A stretch of 64,000 nucleotides of DNA from Paenibacillus sp. Root444D2 (GTDB lineage Bacteria > Bacillota > Bacilli > Paenibacillales > NBRC-103111): NCBI RefSeq assembly GCF_001426375.1, contig NZ_LMEO01000010.1:41941-105940 (forward strand). Direction: 5' to 3'. How positions within the stretch are numbered: the stretch's first letter is position 1; every line of letters begins with the position of its first letter. This document shows positions 50,630-60,377 of the stretch, one piece after another. Below the pieces are notes generated by a model that saw nothing but the letters and a program-made list of their open reading frames with translations, had not been told where the DNA came from and made no database searches. The position numbers and the translations under genes were made by a program.

Positions 50630-51701
50630 GGTTGCTCGCATTTTTACAAGTGAATCAGCGGTGAATCCGATCGTGGCGATTATACTTGGGCTGTTATTCG
50701 GAGCACTCGTGATGCTGGCAGGCGGATATAACCCGATTGCCGCCTATGGGGCGCTATTTTCTCGTATTTTCGGTAATTCGTATGATATAGGTGAATCTAT
50801 TCGTGCGATTACCCCTCTTATTTTGACGGGATTATCCGTTGCATTCGCATTTCGTACAGGCTTGTTTAATATCGGTGCAGAAGGGCAATTCGTCATGGGT
50901 ATGACGGGGGCTACATTTATCGGTGTCAAATTGACAGGTCTTCCATGGATTATTCATGCTCCATTAGCTGTAATCGTTGGTGCGCTTATTGGTGGACTAT
51001 GGGGAGCTATTGCGGGCTATTTGAAAGCAAAGCGTGGAGTTAATGAAGTCATTACAACGATTATGTTGAACTGGATCGCTTTGTTCCTGTCGAATTATAT
51101 CATTAATCAATTTCTTCTAGAGCCGAAGCAGCAGCGCTCCTACATGATCCAAGAGTCGGCATCTCTGAGTATCACATGGCTATCGACTATGCTGGAGAAT
51201 GCAAGAATGCACTGGGGAACACTCATTGCGATACTCGCAGCGATTGTATTCTATATCATCTTATGGAAAACGAAGCAGGGCTACGAGCTGCGTGCAGTTG
51301 GTCATAACATCGACGCTGCGAAATATGCCGGTATGAACGTGAAGAAGAACATTATTAAAGCAATGTTTATCTCGGGTGTTTTTGCCGGGCTTGCGGGCGT
51401 GTTTGAAGTTCTTGGTGTTTTCCACTATCAAGTTGTTTCAGCAGGCTTCCCAGGTTACGGGTTTGATGGGATTGCAGTATCCCTGCTAGGTGCTAACAAT
51501 CCAATAGGGATTGTTCTGGGGGCCGCACTGTTCGGCGGATTGTCTTACGGTTCAGCAGGTATGAGCTTTGGTGCTGATGTGCCGCCGGAGATTATCCGTA
51601 TTGTCATCGGCTCGGTTATTTTCTTCGTTGCAACCCAAGGTATCGTTAAATGGGTGCTTATCCCGTTCTATAGTAAACGCAAGAAAGAGAGGGCTACGTA
51701 A
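50622..51701 (+). CDS. nupP: Nucleoside ABC transporter permease (NupP type)
   Basis: This 359-residue protein of the BPD_transp_2 family has about ten helices (GLLFGALVMLAGGYNPIAAY, then FNIGAEGQFVMGMTGA, VNEVITTIMLNWIA and LGANNPIGIVLGAALFGGL). ATG 50622 follows AAAGGAG and overlaps the ATPase stop region, so they are translationally coupled; the longer frame upstream is a shadow within nupO. It pairs with the NupQ-type permease. Confidence 0.94.
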   Translation: MNKVARIFTSESAVNPIVAIILGLLFGALVMLAGGYNPIAAYGALFSRIFGNSYDIGESIRAITPLILTGLSVAFAFRTGLFNIGAEGQFVMGMTGATFIGVKLTGLPWIIHAPLAVIVGALIGGLWGAIAGYLKAKRGVNEVITTIMLNWIALFLSNYIINQFLLEPKQQRSYMIQESASLSITWLSTMLENARMHWGTLIAILAAIVFYIILWKTKQGYELRAVGHNIDAAKYAGMNVKKNIIKAMFISGVFAGLAGVFEVLGVFHYQVVSAGFPGYGFDGIAVSLLGANNPIGIVLGAALFGGLSYGSAGMSFGADVPPEIIRIVIGSVIFFVATQGIVKWVLIPFYSKRKKERAT

Positions 51702-51702
51702 C

Positions 51703-52686
51703 ATGGACCTGCTCACCATGCTTAACGCGTTTTTCATTAAATTTAGTGAACTTATCAACACGACGCTCGTCTATTCGACAGCGCTCATCTTTGGAGCCTT
51801 GGGTGGGATTTATTCGGAGCGCTCGGGAGTAGTCAATATCGGAATCGAAGGCCTTATGGTTTCCGGGGCATTCGCTTCGGCCGTTGGTGCTTATTATGCA
51901 GAAGAGGCGAATATGGGTATCTGGTCCCCGTGGATCGGTTTACTGACAGCCATGTTATTTGCGCTCATTTTCGCGCTGATCCATGCCGTAGCAACGATTT
52001 CGTTCAAAGCCAATCAAGTCATCAGCGGTGTTGTGATTAACTTCTTGGCAGCAGGCGTAACGTTGTATTTGGTTAAAGTGCTGTTCAATGGTGCTGGTCA
52101 AACAGAAACGCTCAATGATGTGTTTTCCAAATGGGAAATTCCGATTTTGTCCAAAATACCGTATATCGGATATGCATTCTTCAATGCCTATCCGACAACT
52201 TACATTGCATTGATTCTTGTCGCGGTTACTTACTATGTGCTGTTCAAGACACCATTCGGCTTGCGTCTTCGTTCAGTTGGCGAGCACCCGAGTGCCGCGG
52301 ATACTGTAGGGGTTAAAGTGAAGCGCATTCGCTACATCGCCGTTTTGATTAGTGGTCTGTTAGGCGGACTTGGCGGGGCGACCATTACGCTCACGACAAC
52401 AAGTGCCTTTTCACATAACACGATCTCAGGTCAAGGGTTTATTGCGATGGCTGCGATGATTTTCGGCAAATGGCATCCAGTGGGCGCGCTGGGCGCAGCA
52501 GTCTTCTTCGGAATGGCGCAGGCGCTCAACAACTTCATGCGTTTGTTCGAATTCTCGAAAAATATTCCGCAAGAATTCCTCTACATGCTGCCTTATGTGC
52601 TAACCATTTTAGTACTGGCAGGTGCAGTAGGCCGGGCTAAAGCGCCATCAGCTCTTGGTGAACCTTACGATCCAGGTGAACGATAA
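51703..52686 (+). CDS. nupQ: Nucleoside ABC transporter permease (NupQ type)
   Basis: This 327-residue BPD_transp_2 permease shows IYSERSGVVNIGIEGLMVSG, FKANQVISGVVINFLAAGVT, and GFIAMAAMIFGKWHPVGALG. ATG 51703 lies one base after the nupP stop and behind GAGAGGG. It is the last gene of nupNOPQ, ended by a strong terminator. Confidence 0.94.
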   Translation: MDLLTMLNAFFIKFSELINTTLVYSTALIFGALGGIYSERSGVVNIGIEGLMVSGAFASAVGAYYAEEANMGIWSPWIGLLTAMLFALIFALIHAVATISFKANQVISGVVINFLAAGVTLYLVKVLFNGAGQTETLNDVFSKWEIPILSKIPYIGYAFFNAYPTTYIALILVAVTYYVLFKTPFGLRLRSVGEHPSAADTVGVKVKRIRYIAVLISGLLGGLGGATITLTTTSAFSHNTISGQGFIAMAAMIFGKWHPVGALGAAVFFGMAQALNNFMRLFEFSKNIPQEFLYMLPYVLTILVLAGAVGRAKAPSALGEPYDPGER

Positions 52687-52692
52687 AAACAA

Positions 52693-52738
52693 AAAATGCA
52701 CCGCTATGGGAGTATTCCCGAGGCGGTGCATTTTTTTT
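52693..52738 (+). terminator. Terminator of the nup operon
   Basis: AAAATGCACCGC pairs with GCGGTGCATTTT, with a loop containing GGGA/TCCC, and a T-run follows. Confidence 0.92.
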
Positions 52739-52883
52739 GTCTACTTATTTGATCGTAGGGGCCTCGTTTATATTTCTGCGATTTTGGATGGTTGGAGACT
52801 GTCGATTGATTCATTATGACTCAAAAATCGCTATTAGAGTCAACCAGCTTCCGTGAGGGTAAATTGGCTTTAGTGGTTACCAA

Positions 52884-53069
52884 TGTTGTATTTCATACAA
52901 CAATTTGCGCGCCAAAAGGCTATTTCACAACTTGAAGTTGCACTTTGTACAACATTTTGAGTCCATATGTTGCGAAATGGCCTATATAGGACCAAATTGT
53001 TGTACATGATGCAACAACAACGGGAGAAAGTCGAGATTTAGGCAGCAATTGTTGCACTTTCTACAACAT
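52884..53069. repeat. Palindrome array, TTGTTGTA/TACAACAA family (copy A3)
   Basis: Palindromes are centred at 52893, 52945, 53007 and 53059 (spacings 52, 62, 52). Some arms are diverged (GTTGCAC, TGCAACAA), but geometry is intact. It lies in an 842-bp stretch (52687-53528) with no supported gene. Confidence 0.8.
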
Positions 53070-53216
53070 TATTCACCTGCGAATATTTATTCAACCAGCA
53101 GCCTCAATTGGGCATATTTGACGATAGATCCCGGTGTAAGACACCTCAATGTAAAGTTAGATTGGATGAATGAATCGACGGTCTCTTATCTATAACAATT
53201 CAAACGTCTAAAGGCT

Positions 53217-53249
53217 AAGCACCTCACCCGACAATCGGTGAGGTGCTTT
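53217..53249 (+). terminator. Orphan terminator-like hairpin
   Basis: AAGCACCTCACC pairs with GGTGAGGTGCTT, then TGTT. It lies in the gene-less stretch, 148 bp after array A3; no coding gene precedes it on either side closely. Confidence 0.65.
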
Positions 53250-53318
53250 GTTATGACAAGATTCGAACGCGAAGAATGCTGTCGATTGCAAGGGGGAGTT
53301 ACCCGACCACTAGTTAGC

Positions 53319-53442
53319 GGAACGTCGATTCGTTATTTTGGGAAATCTGCGCTAGAAATCAGATTAGAGGAAGTAGATGTCACTATTTGATCAATATGAA
53401 CGATTCGAAGGCAAAAAACGTGAAATAACGCATCGACGTTCC
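53319..53442. repeat. 20-bp inverted repeat pair
   Basis: GGAACGTCGATTCGTTATTT (53319-53338) and AAATAACGCATCGACGTTCC (53423-53442) are complementary at 19 of 20 positions across 84 bp. A 25-codon frame with a weak ribosome binding site lies between; I do not call it a gene. Confidence 0.75.
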
Positions 53443-53528
53443 TCTTCCTCATGATTTATGGTATTTTTTGTCAAATATCTAATCGGCGTTCCCTCGGCAA
53501 TTATCATAGCATAATACAGCAGAGGGTT

Positions 53529-54293
53529 TTACATATGAGATCCGCCGCTTGCATCAATCAATTGCCCCGTTATCCAGCGGCTGTCTGAAGAGGCAAGAAA
53601 GGCGGCGATATCGGCCACATCTTCAGGCTGCCCCCATCTGTTAAAAGGGGAGAGACCGGCTGCGAACTGCTGCCCACCCGAATCCTGCAATGTTCCGGCA
53701 TTCATATCGGTATCGATGATACCGGGCAAAATGGCGTTCACTGTAATGCTGCGATTCCCAAGATGCTGTGCTAAGACGAAAGTGAGTGTGTTGAGCGCAC
53801 CTTTCGAGATGCTGTAGCCCAGAAAATTAGGGAAAGCCAAACGGGTAACAGCCGAAGAAATATTGATGATGCGCCCTTCGTCTCTTAGACGAGGCAATGC
53901 TTGCTGGATAAGAAATAGCGGTGCTTTGACATGAAGGTTCATGACTTCGTCAAAAGATTGTTCTGTCGTTTCCTCGATGGTTCCACTTTGCCCGATTCCA
54001 GCGTTATTGACAAGAATATCAAACTGATTACTGCTAGTGTGCTTCTCGAGGGCTTCGTCCAAACCCGCATATAAATCGCGAACGCCGTTTACGGCATTCA
54101 AGTCAGCACCAAGTGTAAAGGCGGAGCCGCCTTTATGCTTAATCTCGCGAGCCACTTCCTCTGCAGCATCGTAATTCTTTCCATAATGTACGGCTACAAT
54201 GGCGCCATCCTGCGCTAGACGCAAAGCAATCCCACGTCCAATACCCCGACTTGCACCCGTTACTAAAGCTATTTTACCTTTCAACATGCTCAT
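53529..54293 (-). CDS. Short-chain dehydrogenase/reductase (FabG-like)
   Basis: This 254-residue classical SDR has the cofactor loop [12 protein letters not shown], active serine in INISSAVTR and catalytic YSISK. A C-terminal [12 protein letters not shown] replaces the usual GG ending of FabG-like proteins. The start follows AGGAGATGAGGAT. It is a single gene beside gene-less stretches; the substrate is unknown. Confidence 0.9.
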   Translation of the reverse strand: MSMLKGKIALVTGASRGIGRGIALRLAQDGAIVAVHYGKNYDAAEEVAREIKHKGGSAFTLGADLNAVNGVRDLYAGLDEALEKHTSSNQFDILVNNAGIGQSGTIEETTEQSFDEVMNLHVKAPLFLIQQALPRLRDEGRIINISSAVTRLAFPNFLGYSISKGALNTLTFVLAQHLGNRSITVNAILPGIIDTDMNAGTLQDSGGQQFAAGLSPFNRWGQPEDVADIAAFLASSDSRWITGQLIDASGGSHM

Positions 54294-54604
54294 ATCCTCA
54301 TCTCCTTAAATGTTTTCATGTTTAGTTTTATCACAGGATGGCATTCGAAATGTTGCTCTCTCATTCCAAATTCCTGCCTTGTGAAAGGTTAATCGACCAC
54401 CCTTTCGATATCTTGCTTTCTCATTAGCAAATGCGAACAAAAGACGCCATTCGGAGGTATAATTTTACGATCAATGTGGGAAGATTTAGGTTTGGGAGTG
54501 GGGGGCCGATAGTATCAGTACCCCCTAGTGAACATGCTTCAGGAACTGCATGAAAGGTATTGTCTGATGCTTGCGAGGGTGGCGAATCATTGGCTCGAGT
54601 GCAG

Positions 54605-54728
54605 GTTGGACAGTTTCCAATGGAAACCACTCTCATGCCTCGGAATTCGTGCTTTTATTGGAGATAATCCAATGGAAATAGCATTCAGGCTTTGAATATT
54701 CTGAAAGTGGGAGCTAAATATTACAAAT
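54605..54728. repeat. Palindrome array, TTCCATTG/CAATGGAA family (copy D2)
   Basis: Palindromes are at 54613 (TTGGA-5nt-TCCAA) and 54665 (TATTGGA-5nt-TCCAATG), with a decayed third near 54717; spacing about 52 bp. Flanking text (ACTCTCATGC, GCATTCAGGCTT, ATGACTTTGTGGACAGCTC) matches copy D1, which has one extra 52-bp unit. The 567-bp stretch 54294-54860 holds no supported gene. Confidence 0.75.
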
Positions 54729-54860
54729 ATGACTTTGTGGACAGCTCCTTCTCAATGGTGATGTGTCATTTCCGCTTCAGTTGATATTGGCTTGAAAAAA
54801 AGAGTGCTCGATTACTGAGGAGGGCTCGCGGCTGATTTTCCCAACGAATCATGGACCAAA

Positions 54861-55718
54861 TCAAAGCGATTTGATTTGATTCCGATACTCGCTTGGTGAG
54901 ACGCCGTACCAGCGTCGAAATTGCTTAGAGAAGTAAAGCGGATCGTAGAAACCTACGGATGATGCAATCTGTTCGATGGTGAGCTCCAGCCGTTCTCGAA
55001 GCAGCAGGCGAGCTTTATCCACACGCAGTTTGAGAAGAAACGTGACAGGTGTTACCTTGGTATGGCGCTTGAACATGCGCGATAAGTACGCGCGATTGTA
55101 GCCCAAACTCTCGGCCATCAGCTCAATGGTGATAGGCTCTGCGTATTGGGTGGACAGGTAGTGAATCGCTTGCTGCACGATGCGGTCGCTCTCTGCTTCC
55201 GTGACCACGCCGGCTAGTGTGGAAGCAGACAATGTCTCACAGTATTCACCGAGTAACAAATGTAGGTATCCGATGGACTTCAGCTGTGCGTTCGCTTTTT
55301 TGGATCTTAAGGCTTGCTGAATATGGCGAAAAAGGACAGGGATGTGGCGGTTGCGCTTCGTATGGATAATGGGCTGCAAGGGATTCAATCCAGTTGAAGC
55401 AACCAACGCCGCGGCCTGCGTACCTGTAAAAGCAATCCAGCAATAATGCCACGGATCAGTCTCATCGGAGACGTAGCTAATGAGCTGTTCAGGCTCGATG
55501 ACGAAGCTGTCTCCGGCGCCAAGCTCGTACTCTTCACCTTGCGAAGAGAATACCCCTTTACCCGATATCACATAGTGAATCAGAAAGTAGTCGTATACTT
55601 TTGGGCCTAACCGATGCTCAGGCTTCGTCTGACTCTCACCCGCAAACAACACGGTTAATTCACTTTCCTGGGAAGGCAATGGATTCGATACAACGTAATA
55701 GCTCTCCGACCTTGGCAT
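54861..55718 (-). CDS. AraC-family regulator, probable activator of galKET
   Basis: This 285-residue protein has an N-terminal cupin-type sugar-binding domain (VYDYFLIHYVISGKGVFSSQ, then YELGAGDSFVIEPEQLISYV) and a C-terminal AraC domain with two helix-turn-helix motifs (AESLGYNRAYLSRMFKRHT and IASSVGFYDPLYFSKQFRRW). The start follows GGAGATGAAG. It is divergent from galK; the galK promoter has a good -10 but no -35 and a dyad at about -56, the layout of an AraC-activated promoter. Confidence 0.9.
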   Translation of the reverse strand: MPRSESYYVVSNPLPSQESELTVLFAGESQTKPEHRLGPKVYDYFLIHYVISGKGVFSSQGEEYELGAGDSFVIEPEQLISYVSDETDPWHYCWIAFTGTQAAALVASTGLNPLQPIIHTKRNRHIPVLFRHIQQALRSKKANAQLKSIGYLHLLLGEYCETLSASTLAGVVTEAESDRIVQQAIHYLSTQYAEPITIELMAESLGYNRAYLSRMFKRHTKVTPVTFLLKLRVDKARLLLRERLELTIEQIASSVGFYDPLYFSKQFRRWYGVSPSEYRNQIKSL

Positions 55719-55804
55719 GCCTGCTCTTCATCTCCGATCTACGCATCTTCATATAGCTTAACTTTATCATAAATCTAATAAAAAAGTAGTGAGCTTGAGA
55801 TCAC

Positions 55805-55863
55805 ATTTCTCCATGTGGAAATAACATGCCTCCATAGCCAATCACGCGTTCTTCTCGTATACT
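55805..55863 (+). promoter_or_regulatory. galK promoter and candidate AraC-type operator
   Basis: The dyad ATTTCTCCATGTGGAAAT (55805-55822) lies about 56 bp before the expected start. TATACT (55858-55863) is the likely -10. The position expected for -35 reads TAGCCA, so an activator is probably needed. Confidence 0.55.
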
Positions 55864-55952
55864 GAAGTTACAAAGATAGCAAACATAAACGACTCCATCA
55901 TCCTCAGATGACGAGCGAAATCTCTTCTAAATCCACTAAAGGCGGTGCCACA

Positions 55953-57134
55953 ATGGCAGATTTGCAAGCTCTAAAAAACACGTTTATTGAAATTTACGGG
56001 AATTCTACAACGGCAATTTCAGCTTTTCATGCTCCAGGTCGGGTCAATTTGATCGGTGAGCACACGGATTACAATGGCGGTTATGTTTTCCCTGCAGCAT
56101 TAACGTTCGGAACGACTATGATCATTCGTCCAAGACAAGATCGTGTAATTGGATTTGCATCGACAAACCTGGCACTTCGTAAACAAATTTCCATAGATGA
56201 CTTGTCCTATCAAGAAGAGGACGACTGGATCAATTATCCGAAAGGGATCTTCGTTCACTTGGCGAAAGAAGGTTTCCCTGTTACGCGGGGCTATGATCTT
56301 TTGTTCCACGGTGAAATCCCGAATGGTGCCGGACTTTCGTCCTCGGCTTCCATTGAAGTCGTTACAGCTTTTGGCTTATTAACACTTGAAAAGTATCCGA
56401 TTGATACCGTGAAAATCGCATTGCTCGCTCAAAAAACAGAGAACCAATTCGTTGGCGTCAACAGTGGCATCATGGATCAATTCGCGGTAGCCAATGGCAA
56501 AAAAGATCATGCCATTCTGCTCATGTGCGACACGCTTGAGTATCGCCATGTGCCTTTTCAAAGCGGCAGCTACAAGCTGGTTATTGGGAATACGAACAAA
56601 CGCAGAGGTCTGATAGACTCCGCTTACAATGAGAGAAGAAGCCAATGTGAGCAGGCTGTGACCTATTTGCAAAAGCAGTTTCCTTCGATCACTTTGCTTG
56701 GTCAACTGAACCTTGCGCAATTTAACGAATTTAAACATCTAATTCCAGACGAAACCATCCGCCGACGAGCGCAGCATGTTATTGAAGAAATTGACCGTGT
56801 TCTGAAATCCATTGAGGTGCTGGAAGCGAACGACCTTGAATCTTTCGGTAAGCTGATGATCGGGTCGCATGAGTCGCTTCGTGATCTGTATGAAGTAACA
56901 GGGGTAGAGTTGGATACGATGGTAGAAGCTGCACTGAAGGTTTCAGGTGTGCTTGGGTCACGTATGACAGGCGCAGGTTTCGGAGGATGCACGGTTTCTT
57001 TAGTTCACGAGGACAGTATACAGACATTTATCGATCAAGTGGGCAAAGAATATACGGAGAAAACGGGCCTGACACCAAGTTTCTACGTTTGTAATATCGG
57101 CAATGGTGTCGAGCAAGTCGGGGAGGCGTTGTAA
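55953..57134 (+). CDS. galK: Galactokinase
   Basis: This GHMP kinase (393 residues) phosphorylates galactose to galactose-1-phosphate, entry step of the Leloir pathway. It has the signature [20 protein letters not shown], the ATP loop [12 protein letters not shown], catalytic Asp in [10 protein letters not shown] and the C-terminal [17 protein letters not shown] 55953 follows AAAGGCGG; the longer frame adds 15 unrelated residues. It is first in galK-galE-galT, with galE starting one base after its stop. Confidence 0.96.
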   Translation: MADLQALKNTFIEIYGNSTTAISAFHAPGRVNLIGEHTDYNGGYVFPAALTFGTTMIIRPRQDRVIGFASTNLALRKQISIDDLSYQEEDDWINYPKGIFVHLAKEGFPVTRGYDLLFHGEIPNGAGLSSSASIEVVTAFGLLTLEKYPIDTVKIALLAQKTENQFVGVNSGIMDQFAVANGKKDHAILLMCDTLEYRHVPFQSGSYKLVIGNTNKRRGLIDSAYNERRSQCEQAVTYLQKQFPSITLLGQLNLAQFNEFKHLIPDETIRRRAQHVIEEIDRVLKSIEVLEANDLESFGKLMIGSHESLRDLYEVTGVELDTMVEAALKVSGVLGSRMTGAGFGGCTVSLVHEDSIQTFIDQVGKEYTEKTGLTPSFYVCNIGNGVEQVGEAL

Positions 57135-57135
57135 A

Positions 57136-58122
57136 ATGGCTATTCTAGTAACGGGCGGAGCTGGCTATATTGGATCTCATGCGGTAGCAGAGCTGGTTGC
57201 CAAAGGGGAAGAAGTCGTTATTGTTGATAATTTGCAGCAAGGGCACAGAAACGCGGTGCTTGGGGGCAAGCTGTATGTAGGGGATTTGCGCGACGGCGAA
57301 TTTCTGGATACGGTTTTCACTGAGAACAGTATCGATGCTATCATCCATTTTGCAGCGAATTCGTTAGTTGGCGAAAGCATGACCAATCCTGCGAAATACT
57401 ATCACAATAACGTGTACGGAACGCTATGCTTGCTTGAGAAAATGACGCAATACGGCGTGAAGAAAATCGTCTTCTCCTCTACGGCTGCCACGTATGGTGA
57501 GCCTGAAAATATTCCAATCCTAGAAAGCGACCGCACCTTGCCGACAAATACGTATGGCGAGACGAAGCTGGCTATGGAAAAAATGATGAAATGGTTCGAT
57601 ATTGCGCATGGTATCAAATATGTATCGCTTCGCTATTTTAATGCGGCTGGCGCTCATGCCGGTGGCGAAATCGGGGAGGATCATAGCCCAGAGACGCATC
57701 TGATTCCTATCATTCTTCAAGTGGCTCTAGGTCAAAGACCGCATATTTCCATCTTCGGAGAAGACTATGCAACAGAAGATGGCTCGTGTGTACGCGACTA
57801 CATTCATGTTAGCGATTTGGCTAGCGCCCATGTTCTTGCGGTTGAGAAGCTGCGTGGCGGAGCAGAGAGCAATATTTACAACCTAGGAAATGGCATGGGG
57901 TTCTCGGTCAAAGAAGTCATCGAAATCGCCCGTAAAGTAACTGGTCATGCTATTCCTGCTGTCATCGAACCGCGTAGAGCCGGAGATCCAGCGACGCTAA
58001 TTGCCTCCTCTGAGCGAGCAAGAGCTGAGCTTGGTTGGAAACCAACACGTGATTCCTTGGAATCCATTATCGAGAGCGCGTGGAACTGGCACCAAAATCA
58101 TCCGAACGGATACGAAGAGTAG
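57136..58122 (+). CDS. galE: UDP-glucose 4-epimerase
   Basis: This extended SDR (328 residues) interconverts UDP-galactose and UDP-glucose. The NAD loop is [10 protein letters not shown], catalytic Ser is in [11 protein letters not shown] and Tyr/Lys in [10 protein letters not shown]; the substrate region [20 protein letters not shown] is typical. ATG 57136 follows GGGGAGG. It lies between galK and galT in one operon; short tandem repeats separate it from galT. Confidence 0.96.
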   Translation: MAILVTGGAGYIGSHAVAELVAKGEEVVIVDNLQQGHRNAVLGGKLYVGDLRDGEFLDTVFTENSIDAIIHFAANSLVGESMTNPAKYYHNNVYGTLCLLEKMTQYGVKKIVFSSTAATYGEPENIPILESDRTLPTNTYGETKLAMEKMMKWFDIAHGIKYVSLRYFNAAGAHAGGEIGEDHSPETHLIPIILQVALGQRPHISIFGEDYATEDGSCVRDYIHVSDLASAHVLAVEKLRGGAESNIYNLGNGMGFSVKEVIEIARKVTGHAIPAVIEPRRAGDPATLIASSERARAELGWKPTRDSLESIIESAWNWHQNHPNGYEE

Positions 58123-58141
58123 AGTAAGGCAGAAAAGTGCC

Positions 58142-58178
58142 GAACAATGCAGAACAATGCAGAACAATGCAGAACAGA
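58142..58178. repeat. 10-bp tandem repeat after the galE stop
   Basis: Four near-perfect copies of GAACAATGCA lie 20 bp after the galE stop and 40 bp before galT. Confidence 0.8.
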
Positions 58179-58217
58179 GCTGAAAAAAGGCTTGTTTTGT
58201 AGAAAGGAACGTGGCAC

Positions 58218-59795
58218 ATGGAACGGACAGTTAAAGCGCCGCAGCATGCAGCGTTGAACATAGAAAGGCTCCTTCAGTTCGCCATGCAAAATGGGCTGGT
58301 TGAGCAACTTGATGTATATACTTCTCGCAATGCTTTACTTGATTTATTCGGTCTTGCTGAACCTTATCAAGGCGAATTGCCGATAGAGAAATTAAGCAGT
58401 CCGGTTGCCTTGCTAGAAGAACTGCTCGATGCAGCTTTCGAGGCAGGCCTCTTGGAAGAGAATACGACAACGTACCGTGATTTGTTGGACGCACGGATTA
58501 TGGGGCTGTTGATGCCTCGTCCATCCGAGGTCGTGCATCAATTCTGGAATACAGCCAAAACAACAAGCGTTGAGGCGGCGACGGATTACTTCTACAAGCA
58601 ATCCATCGATTCCAACTATATTCGGATGGATCGCATTCAGAAAAATGCCTACTGGTTGGCCGAAACAACGTATGGCGATCTCGAAATTACAATCAACCTT
58701 TCCAAACCGGAGAAAGATCCGAAGGAAATTGCCCTGCTCAAAACACTGCCGCAAAGCAGCTATCCCTTATGTCTACTGTGCGTAGATAACTTAGGGTACG
58801 CAGGTCGTGTGAATCACCCGGCGAGACAAAATCTGCGTGTTATTCCACTGGAATTGGATGGCGAGAAGTGGTACTTCCAATATTCGCCGTATGTGTATTA
58901 CAACGAGCACAGCATCATCTTCCATGAGAAACACATTCCGATGAAAACGACGGCGCATACGTTCTACCGTTTGCTGGACTTCATCGATCAGTTCCCTCAT
59001 TATTTCATCGGATCGAATGCGGATCTGCCGATCGTAGGTGGTTCTATTCTGAACCACGACCATTTCCAAGGCGGACGCCATAAATTCCCGATGGAAAAAG
59101 CACCAAGTGAGAAAGCATACTCACATGCTGAGTTTGCCGGTGTGAAGGCCGCCATCGTCAAGTGGCCGATGTCAGTACTTCGCTTGAGCGGGCACAACAA
59201 GCAGCAGCTCTATAAGCTGGCGAGCAAGCTGCTCGAAGACTGGCGCGCTTATAGTGATGCGGAAGCAGACGTCCTCGCCTTCAGCGAGAAGGACGGACAG
59301 CGGGTCCCGCATAACACGATCACTCCGATCGCCCGCAACAATGCACGGGGCGAGTACGAGCTTGACCTGGTGCTGCGCAACAACCGCACCAGTGAAGAGC
59401 ATCCGGATGGGATTTTCCATCCGCACCAGCACTTGCACCACATCAAGAAGGAGAACATCGGCTTGATTGAGGTTATGGGGCTGGCGGTGCTGCCAGGCCG
59501 CCTGCAAGAAGAGCTGGCGGATATCGCCAAGCTCCTCACCGGCGAAGCCGTATTCGGCCGCGAGATCCGCGAAGAGGCCGGCCATCCGCTGCATAAGCAT
59601 GCGGAATGGATCGAAGCGCTGCTCGCGAAGCACGGCGCGGCGCTGCCGCAGGACGCAGCCAATGCGGTGCTGCAGGCCGAAGTCGGCAGCAAGTTCATGG
59701 ACGTGCTGCTGGACGCAGGCGTGTTCAAGCGTAATGAAGCCGGTCAAGCGGCTTTTGGACGGTTTTTGACGGCTGCGGGCTTTGCGCAGTTGTAA
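58218..59795 (+). CDS. galT: UDP-glucose-hexose-1-phosphate uridylyltransferase (Firmicute type)
   Basis: The enzyme transfers UMP from UDP-glucose to galactose-1-phosphate. It has 525 residues, the long GalT form of Gram-positives. The active site is in LNHDHFQGGRHKFP, and a second histidine cluster is in FHPHQHLHHIKK. ATG 58218 follows AAAGGAACG. It completes galKET. The last third (59240-59790) is more GC-rich than the first part. A terminator follows. Confidence 0.95.
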   Translation: MERTVKAPQHAALNIERLLQFAMQNGLVEQLDVYTSRNALLDLFGLAEPYQGELPIEKLSSPVALLEELLDAAFEAGLLEENTTTYRDLLDARIMGLLMPRPSEVVHQFWNTAKTTSVEAATDYFYKQSIDSNYIRMDRIQKNAYWLAETTYGDLEITINLSKPEKDPKEIALLKTLPQSSYPLCLLCVDNLGYAGRVNHPARQNLRVIPLELDGEKWYFQYSPYVYYNEHSIIFHEKHIPMKTTAHTFYRLLDFIDQFPHYFIGSNADLPIVGGSILNHDHFQGGRHKFPMEKAPSEKAYSHAEFAGVKAAIVKWPMSVLRLSGHNKQQLYKLASKLLEDWRAYSDAEADVLAFSEKDGQRVPHNTITPIARNNARGEYELDLVLRNNRTSEEHPDGIFHPHQHLHHIKKENIGLIEVMGLAVLPGRLQEELADIAKLLTGEAVFGREIREEAGHPLHKHAEWIEALLAKHGAALPQDAANAVLQAEVGSKFMDVLLDAGVFKRNEAGQAAFGRFLTAAGFAQL

Positions 59796-59800
59796 TTTGG

Positions 59801-59834
59801 AACTCTCTGGTCAATTAGACTGGGGAGTTTTTTG
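59801..59834 (+). terminator. Terminator of the gal operon
   Basis: AACTCTCTGGTC pairs with GACTGGGGAGTT with several G-U pairs, followed by TTTTTG. Confidence 0.8.
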
Positions 59835-59858
59835 TTTTTGAAAATTGGAGAATTAGAA

Positions 59859-60150
59859 AAGCAAGTTGTACTGTGTACAACAATTTCCTTGATTTCTTCT
59901 TAAAAAGGTCAGGATGTTGTATGCTATACAACAAGTTAGCCCTTTTATAGACAGTAGAGCTACTTTAGACTAAAAGTGTTGTATTTTTTGCACCATTCGG
60001 ATGGAAATGGAATACGTGGATAAGCTTGCCTAAAGTTGTACAAAGTACAACTTTACATGTATAAATATGCGAAAGTTCCAGTATTACGTCACTTGGGTGT
60101 AGATTGCATAGCATCAACCTTTATAAACACTCTCAACCAAGGACGGCGCA
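59859..60150. repeat. Palindrome array, TTGTTGTA/TACAACAA family (copy A4, long form)
   Basis: Palindromes are centred at 59873, 59924, 59986 and 60043 (spacings 51, 62, 57; the third is decayed and the last interval looks expanded by about 5 bp). It shares about 290 bp, including non-palindromic text and the CTCTCAACCAAGGACG tail, with copy A2. It occupies most of the 582-bp gap 59796-60377. Confidence 0.85.
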
Positions 60151-60162
60151 AGCCGGCTTTTT

Positions 60163-60256
60163 TAGTAGATAAGAAAGTATAAGTTTTATACTTTTGCTTC
60201 GCATCTACCTTGACAAACGAGCTCGTCCCAGAAGGACGACGGAGTCGTTTATCCTT
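60163..60256. repeat. 92-bp double-hairpin repeat (copy B3)
   Basis: It is nearly identical to copy B1 (23972-24063): TAGTAGATAAG at one end, CGTTTATCCTTG at the other, hairpins AAGTATAA/TTATACTT and CGTCC/GGACG between. It starts 13 bp after array A4 ends. Confidence 0.85.
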
Positions 60257-60377
60257 GTGTAGGCGGGATGGATAAGCGGTATCAAGCTTTTGAATCCAGA
60301 GCTTAATAGTAGTAAACTTAAATAGTTGGTAATTTGATGAAGTAAAGCTGGTTTTAAATCGAGAGGAGAAAAACAGG

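Noticed and set aside
53377..53454. 25-codon frame MSLFDQYERFEGKKREITHR with a weak AGAGGAA site
   Set aside because: It lies between the arms of an inverted repeat, ends in a serine run encoded by the repeat arm, and shows no hydrophobic helix or known family feature.
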